A DNA stretch of 64,000 bases, taken from positions 124,001 to 188,000 of the forward strand of contig JAQAZG010000003.1 of the NCBI GenBank assembly GCA_027864655.1, given 5' to 3'. The translations under genes and the position numbers were made by a program. Source of the DNA: Oleispirillum naphthae. GTDB lineage: Bacteria; Pseudomonadota; Alphaproteobacteria; Rhodospirillales; Rhodospirillaceae. Shown here one piece after another: positions 57,586 through 64,000 of this stretch. The notes below the pieces were generated by a model, which did no database searches, was not told the origin of the DNA, and was given only the letters and a program-made list of their open reading frames with translations. Within the stretch, counting starts at the first letter, position 1, and every line of letters begins with the position of its first letter.

Positions 57586-58983
57586 TCAACCGCCTTTCAG
57601 CAGGTGCTCTACCAGTTCCTTAACCGTCGGCACGAAGCCGTTGCGGTAGAACGGATCGCTTTTGAAGCGGAACACGTTGTGCCCGGCGAACATCAGCTCG
57701 TGCTCGATGTCGCCGGTGTGCGCGATGCTTTGCAGCGTCTTCTGGATGCAGAAGGAACGCGGATCGGCGCGGCGGCCGGTGGTGCCCTCCTCGTTCTGCG
57801 ACCAGTTGGAGAAGTTGCACGCCGAAAGGCAGCCCATGCAGTCGGTCTGCTCCTTGAGGATGCGGCGCGACGTCTCCGGCGTGACGAAGACCAGGGTTTC
57901 GTCCGGGGTCTTCAGCGGTTCGGTGTCGCCTTCGGCGATCCACGCCTCGGCCTTCGGCTTGTCCTCGGGCTTGAGGAACACCGAACGGCCGCGCCGCCCG
58001 AAGGCGAGTTCCGCGGTGAACTCCCCCTCCGCCGCGGCGCGGAAGTCCACCTGGCGCTCCGAACGGGCGACCAGATCGTTGAGGAAGGCGTTGCGCACCG
58101 CCGACGAATAGAAGCCGGTGGGGCTGAAGCGGTGCAAGAGCACGTCGCCCGGGTTGAGCTCCAGCAGGCGGGTCTTCCACTCGTCGGAGATCGGGCTTTC
58201 CCGGGTGAGCAGCGGCCGCGTGCCGAACTGGAAGGCGACGGGCCCGATCTCCGGGTTGCCGATCCAGTCGGCGAAGTCGGAGACCGACCACACGCCGCCC
58301 GCCATCACCACCGGGGTGTCGGTGAGCCCGGCGGCGTTCATCTCGCGGCGCAGATCGACGACGCGCGGATAAGGCGCTTCCGGCGAGCGCGGGTTCTCGT
58401 TGTTGGACAGGCCGTTGTGCCCGCCCGCCAGCCACGGGTCCTCGTAGACCACGCCGCCCAGCCATTCCTTGCTCTTGTGGTAGGCGCGCTTCCACAGCGC
58501 GCGGAAGGCGCGCGCCGAGGAGACGATGGGGTAGTAGTAGACGCCGTACTTCGCCGCGATCTCGGCGAGGCGGTAGGGCATGCCCGCGCCGCAGGTGACG
58601 CCGTGCACCAGGCCCCTGGCCTGGGTGAGAATGCCTTCGAGGATGCGCTCGCAGCCGCCCATCTCCCACATCACGTTCATGTGGATGCGGCCCGCGCCGC
58701 CGGAGATGTCGTTGGCGATGCGCGCCTGGGCGGTGCCGCCCCGGATGCCGAAGGCGATCAGCTCCTCGTGGCGTTCGCCGCGCGTTTTGCCGGTATAGAT
58801 CATCGGGATCAGGCGGCCGTTCTCATCGTAGAAGTCCGCGTTGACGCCGGAAAACGTGCCGACGCCGCCGGCCGCGGCCCACGCTCCGGCGCTCGCGCCG
58901 GTAGACACGCCGATCCCTTTGCCGCCCTCGACCAAGGGCCACACGTCCTTTCCGGAGATCCAAAGCTTCTGCAGGGCTTTCAC
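57586..58983 (-). CDS. Nitronate monooxygenase-like FMN oxidoreductase with Cys-rich C-terminus
   Basis: 465 residues from GTG 58983, chosen for GGAGAG seven bases upstream; a GTG at 59004 would add seven residues. An NMO-type TIM barrel: GIGVSTGASAGAWAAAGGVG near residue 23, VHGVTCGAGMPYRLAEIAAK near 133, VVMAGGVWSVSDFADWIG near 233, FQFGTRPLLTRES. The C-terminal 100 residues contain four Cys spaced as TDCMGCLSACNFSNW and then SFCIQK, which could hold a metal or Fe-S site. The substrate is unknown; it may act on nitronates or on unsaturated carbonyls. Confidence 0.85.
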   Translation of the reverse strand: MKALQKLWISGKDVWPLVEGGKGIGVSTGASAGAWAAAGGVGTFSGVNADFYDENGRLIPMIYTGKTRGERHEELIAFGIRGGTAQARIANDISGGAGRIHMNVMWEMGGCERILEGILTQARGLVHGVTCGAGMPYRLAEIAAKYGVYYYPIVSSARAFRALWKRAYHKSKEWLGGVVYEDPWLAGGHNGLSNNENPRSPEAPYPRVVDLRREMNAAGLTDTPVVMAGGVWSVSDFADWIGNPEIGPVAFQFGTRPLLTRESPISDEWKTRLLELNPGDVLLHRFSPTGFYSSAVRNAFLNDLVARSERQVDFRAAAEGEFTAELAFGRRGRSVFLKPEDKPKAEAWIAEGDTEPLKTPDETLVFVTPETSRRILKEQTDCMGCLSACNFSNWSQNEEGTTGRRADPRSFCIQKTLQSIAHTGDIEHELMFAGHNVFRFKSDPFYRNGFVPTVKELVEHLLKGG

Positions 58984-59182
58984 GCCATCGCTCTCCACCC
59001 GCACCGGCGAAGGGCAAGCTCCCCGCCGTTGTTGTCACGCCGCACGCGTTTGCCCGCGTGCAGTCCCCTCTTGTCTCGTGGGTGTCGCCCGTTCCCCCGA
59101 ACGGCGATGCCGCAACCTCTAACCCAGGCGTCACGAAAATGCAAACGCCCCGGTCCGGTCCGGCCCCCCGGCTGCCGCGCCT

Positions 59183-59202
59183 CCCCCCGCGGATGCGGGG
59201 GG
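59183..59202 (-). terminator. GC hairpin after pnp
   Basis: CCCCCCGC/GCGGGGGG, 8-bp perfect stem with a 4-nt loop, 18 bp beyond the pnp stop codon on the minus strand. No T-run follows; a 3'-end stabilising or weak terminator hairpin. Confidence 0.5.
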
Positions 59203-59219
59203 AAACGCAACGGATGCGG

Positions 59220-61349
<2,130 letters not shown>

Positions 61350-61500
61350 GCATCGTTTCCTTCGGGTTTTGCCCGGCTCCTTGCGCGAGGCGGCACCTTG
61401 CGCGGCGCATCCTCGAAAACCAAAAACACCTGCGCGGGGAGGCCGGATGATGATCCGCAGCCGTGTGCGTTTTTCCTCGGAACCCAACCGGGGAAAGGCG

Positions 61501-61533
61501 AACCGGCGGGACATCCGTGATGTCCCACCGGTT
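61501..61533 (-). terminator. Hairpin between rpsO and pnp (attenuator or processing site)
   Basis: 15-bp stem with one mismatch (AACCGGCGGGACATC against GATGTCCCACCGGTT) and a 3-nt loop, 11 bp after the rpsO stop on the minus strand, followed by CGCCTTTCCCC. In E. coli the same junction carries a leaky terminator and RNase III processing site; a similar role is inferred here. The rest of the gap, 61350-61500, is the pnp leader with no further clear sites. Confidence 0.6.
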
Positions 61534-61543
61534 CCGCATCGGC

Positions 61544-61813
61544 TTAACGGCGGAGTCCGAGCCGCTGGACCAAGCCTTCGTACCGCTTCACGTCCTTGCT
61601 CTTCACGTAGTCGAGAAGGCGGCGGCGCTGACCCACCATGATGAGAAGGCCACGACGGGAGTGGAAATCCTTCTTATGCTCCTTGAGGTGTTCGGTCAGA
61701 TTCTTGATGCGCTCGGACAACACCGCCACCTGGACTTCCGGCGACCCGGTGTCGCCTTCGGCGGTGGCGTATTCCTTAATCAGTTCCTGCTTGCGTTCCT
61801 GCGTGATCGACAC
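61544..61813 (-). CDS. rpsO: 30S ribosomal protein S15
   Basis: 89 residues from GTG 61813, the standard S15 length ([20 protein letters not shown] to VQRLGLRR). GGAG lies six bases upstream of this GTG. The in-frame ATGs further up would add residues not found in S15. Core signatures are [20 protein letters not shown] and [20 protein letters not shown]. The start lies 38 bp inside the end of truB, so translation of the two is probably coupled. Confidence 0.97.
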   Translation of the reverse strand: MSITQERKQELIKEYATAEGDTGSPEVQVAVLSERIKNLTEHLKEHKKDFHSRRGLLIMVGQRRRLLDYVKSKDVKRYEGLVQRLGLRR

Positions 61814-62753
61814 CGGAATCTCCATCTTCATGTGTATGAATGACGCGCACGGGCTGCAACCGGTGGTCGGCAATCCGTGCGATCGCTACCACCCGCTCGC
61901 CGCACATCGCCCGTACGACGGGCGCCGTGGCGGCTTCGGGACAGGGCGAGCGCTTCAGCAAGGGCAGAAGCGGCAGAGCCTGTCCGTTCGCCAGGTGGCG
62001 GGCCTCCTCTTCCGTCAGGGCCAGGGCCGGGATGTCGTCCAGCGCGGTCGAAACGGAATGCAGGAGGTCCAAGGACGGCGCACTATGCCCGAGGGGCAAT
62101 AGTTTATCCAGAGAAATCGCCTCGGCCTCGGAAAAAGGGCCGCAGCGCGTGCGGCGCAGCGCCGCGACGTGTCCGACGGTGCCGAGAGCGGCCGCAAGGT
62201 CCCGCGCGATCGAGCGGATGTAGGTGCCTTTGCCGCACTCCGCGGCGAAAACCGCATGGTCCGCATCGGGCATTTCCACGAGGTCGAGCGCGTGCACCAC
62301 GACCTCCCGCGGTTTGAGATCGGGTTCCTCGCCGCCGCGCGCAAGGTCGTAGGCGCGTTCGCCCGCCACCTTGATCGCCGAGAAGCGCGGCGGCACCTGG
62401 GAGATGACGCCGCGGAAGCGCGGCAGCGCCGCGCGGATTTCCTCCGCCGCGGGGCGCACCTCCGAGGTGGCGGTCGCCGCGCCTTCCGCGTCGTCGGTGG
62501 CGGTGGCGATGCCGAAGCGCACGGTGAAGCGGTAGGCCTTGCGCCCGTCCATGATGAAGGGCACGGTCTTCGTCGCCTCGCCGAAGGCGATCGGCAGGAT
62601 GCCGGTGGCCAGGGGGTCCAGCGTGCCGCCATGTCCCGCCTTGGCCGCGCCGAAGGCGCGCCGCGCCGCGCCGAGCGCCGCGGTGGAGGTCATGCCGTAA
62701 GGCTTGTCGAGAACCAGCCAGCCGTCGATCGGCCGCCCCTTGCGCTTACGCAT
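61776..62753 (-). CDS. truB: tRNA pseudouridine-55 synthase
   Basis: 325 residues. Catalytic Asp in [20 protein letters not shown] near residue 45; [20 protein letters not shown] at the start; [20 protein letters not shown] near 118; [17 protein letters not shown] near 172; and a C-terminal PUA-like tail ending [15 protein letters not shown]. Modifies U55 in the T-loop of tRNAs. The C-terminus runs about 15 residues past the usual end because the frame continues into rpsO. Overlaps rbfA by 8 bp. Confidence 0.97.
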   Translation of the reverse strand: MRKRKGRPIDGWLVLDKPYGMTSTAALGAARRAFGAAKAGHGGTLDPLATGILPIAFGEATKTVPFIMDGRKAYRFTVRFGIATATDDAEGAATATSEVRPAAEEIRAALPRFRGVISQVPPRFSAIKVAGERAYDLARGGEEPDLKPREVVVHALDLVEMPDADHAVFAAECGKGTYIRSIARDLAAALGTVGHVAALRRTRCGPFSEAEAISLDKLLPLGHSAPSLDLLHSVSTALDDIPALALTEEEARHLANGQALPLLPLLKRSPCPEAATAPVVRAMCGERVVAIARIADHRLQPVRVIHTHEDGDSGVDHAGTQAGTD

Positions 62754-63138
62754 CGCCCTCTTCCGGGCGGGAGAGGTCGCGCGCCACTTCGGGGCGGCGC
62801 AGCACCTCGTCGATGTGCGAGGCCTCGTCGAAGCTCCCGTCGGCGATGAAGGCGAGCGTCGGCGTGTAGCGCAGGCGCAACGCGCGCGCCACCAGCTTGT
62901 TGAACATCCAGGCGTTGCGCGAAAGCGCCGCCAGAACCTCGTCGAGGCGCAGGCCGCCCAAGGGCATGACGAAGGCGGTGGCGTGCCGCAGGTCGGGACT
63001 CACCCGCACCTCGGAAATCGTCACCGGAACCACGTCGAGCACCGGATCGTGCAGCTCGCCGCGCTCCAGAGCCTGGGCGACCAGATGACGGATCTCTTCG
63101 CCGACGCGAAGCTGCCGTTGCGATGGGGCTTGGATCAT
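62746..63138 (-). CDS. rbfA: 30S ribosome-binding factor A
   Basis: 130 residues from ATG 63138. KH-like fold: SQRQLRVGEEIRHLVAQALE, DPVLDVVPVTISEVRVSPDL, HATAFVMPLGG, ALRLRYTPTLAFIADGSFDE. Needed for late 30S maturation and cold adaptation. In most bacteria it lies directly after infB in one operon; here a complete intergenic element separates them. Confidence 0.96.
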   Translation of the reverse strand: MIQAPSQRQLRVGEEIRHLVAQALERGELHDPVLDVVPVTISEVRVSPDLRHATAFVMPLGGLRLDEVLAALSRNAWMFNKLVARALRLRYTPTLAFIADGSFDEASHIDEVLRRPEVARDLSRPEEGDA

Positions 63139-63175
63139 CTCGGGCCTCCCAAAAACGGTCGCGGGGGTTGCCGGT

Positions 63176-63318
63176 AAAACCAAAACTTTGCGAGGGGTCT
63201 CGGACCCCTCGCGCTCCCCATAACTTTTTTCGCCGCGTGATGGTTTATCGCGCTTCGCGCAAAAACCAAGTTATGGGAGGTCCGGAGGGACCGGGTCCCT
63301 CCGGGAAGTTTTTCCGTT
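63176..63318 (+). repeat. Intergenic compound element 13 (intact, short centre) between infB and rbfA
   Basis: Left beta-2 arm: TAAAACCAAAACTTTGCG, hairpin GAGGGGTCTCGGACCCCTC, GCGC, inner end TCCCCATAACTTT. A shortened centre of about 40 bp: TTTTTTCGCCGCGTGATGG, then TTTATCGCGCTTCGCGCAAA. Right arm: CCAAGTTATGGGAGG, hairpin CCGGAGGGACCGGGTCCCTCCGG, GAAGTTTTTCCGTTTT. It begins at the infB stop codon and ends 38 bp before the rbfA start, in the middle of an operon. Confidence 0.85.
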
Positions 63319-64000
63319 TTACAGGGTGACGGCGATTTCCTCGATTTCGTAGCACTCGATGACGTCGCCGACCTGGATGTCGTTGTAGTTCTCGAACGAC
63401 ATGCCGCACTCGTAGCCTTCGCGGACTTCCTTGGCGTCGTCCTTGAAGCGCTTGAGCTGGCCGAGCCCGCCCTCGTGGATCACCACGTTGTCGCGCAGCA
63501 GGCGCACCTTGGCGCCGCGCCGCACCACGCCTTCGGTGATCATGCAGCCCGCGACGCGGCCCACCTTGGTGATGTTGAACACCTGGCGGATTTCCGCATA
63601 GCCGATGAAGTGCTCCTTCAATTCCGGCGCCAGCATGCCCGAGAGCGCCCGCTTCATCTCTTCCGCCACGTCGTAGATGATCGAGTAGTAGCGGATTTCC
63701 GCGCCGTCGCGGCGCGCGAGATCGCGCGCCTGGGCGTTGGCGCGGACGTTGAAGCCGATGACCAGGGCGTTGGACGCCTTGGCCAGGGTGACGTCGGATT
63801 CGTTGATCGCGCCGACCGCGGCGTGCAGCACCCGCACCCGCACGTCGTCGTTGCCGATCTTTTCCAGGGTGCCGATCAGGGCTTCCACCGAGCCCTGCAC
63901 GTCGGCCTTGACGACGACCGGGAACTCCTGGGCCTCGCCCGCCTGGATCTTGGCGAACATCTCCTCCATCGAGGAGCGCGCGGTCTTGACCTGCATCGCC
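63319..64000 (-). CDS. infB: Translation initiation factor IF-2, C-terminal part (partial)
   Basis: About 227 residues, running off the right edge; the stop codon is at 63319-63321. It covers IF2 domains III and [62 protein letters not shown], and the initiator-tRNA-binding C2 domain with [20 protein letters not shown] and [20 protein letters not shown], then [20 protein letters not shown]. The GTPase domain lies outside the window. First visible gene of the infB-rbfA-truB-rpsO-pnp series. Confidence 0.97.
   Translation of the reverse strand, partial: AMQVKTARSSMEEMFAKIQAGEAQEFPVVVKADVQGSVEALIGTLEKIGNDDVRVRVLHAAVGAINESDVTLAKASNALVIGFNVRANAQARDLARRDGAEIRYYSIIYDVAEEMKRALSGMLAPELKEHFIGYAEIRQVFNITKVGRVAGCMITEGVVRRGAKVRLLRDNVVIHEGGLGQLKRFKDDAKEVREGYECGMSFENYNDIQVGDVIECYEIEEIAVTL

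Overview
The window reads as a high-GC chromosome segment of an alphaproteobacterium, most likely of the Rhodospirillales. The taxonomic hints are an Irr-type Fur protein, GlnD, the Tim44-MltA-Smr-HTH gene order, the rpsT-dnaA and mutM-ubiE-ubiB-coaBC-dut blocks, and anaerobic ubiquinone genes ubiTUV. Gene density is very high, and almost everything outside two small AT-richer patches is housekeeping or conserved metabolism. The species cannot be named from the sequence alone.

Layout. 1-5.9 kb: tail of a Tim44-domain protein, mltA, a lutABC lactate-oxidation operon with an extra membrane-protein gene, smr and a small HTH regulator. 5.9-8.7 kb: an AT-richer island with a TIGR04141/DUF6119-type protein and an AbrB/PIN toxin-antitoxin pair. 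8.7-12.5 kb: phoU, phoR and a short malic enzyme on the minus strand. 12.7-27.2 kb: mutS, glnD, murJ, trpS, a DUF2333 protein, a TauE/SafE exporter with its TIGR02186 partner, nfu, a Bax-like glucosaminidase and a radical SAM protein. 27.4-31.4 kb: a thioesterase, a second AT-richer island with a proteasome-like Ntn-hydrolase gene, and three small redox or methyltransferase genes. 31.7-37.9 kb: ubiTUV, a copper P-type ATPase, and an FMN riboswitch driving ribB. 38.1-50.8 kb: the replication cluster gyrB-recF-dnaN-dnaA-rpsT, then mutM, ubiE, ubiB, coaBC and dut. 50.8-59 kb: Rrf2-cysK, a MoeB/ThiF protein, SDR, EamA, hydroxyacid dehydrogenase, SH3, irr and a nitronate-monooxygenase-like gene. 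59.2-64 kb: pnp, rpsO, truB, rbfA and the 3' end of infB on the minus strand.

The most unusual feature is a dispersed family of compound palindromic intergenic elements, about 140-250 bp each, at 13 loci. Each has two outer arms running from an AAAAC-type outer end to a CCCATAACTT-type inner end, two inner caps (TTTTT followed by a small GC hairpin), and a variable spacer. Arms and caps come from a few interchangeable types, like a modular kit. Every element abuts a stop codon, and in convergent pairs it fills nearly the whole spacer. Both foreign islands lie inside such an element, between one outer arm and the central part, so the elements look like the preferred landing or carriage site for accessory genes. 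One intact element also separates infB from rbfA inside a normally compact translation operon.

Other points of note are a predicted Thr-type Ntn hydrolase with a TTG start, a CopA whose N-terminal metal-binding domains have lost their CxxC motifs, a trpS leader with a small upstream ORF and hairpin, a truB-rpsO overlap, and a single perfect DnaA box between ubiB and coaBC.
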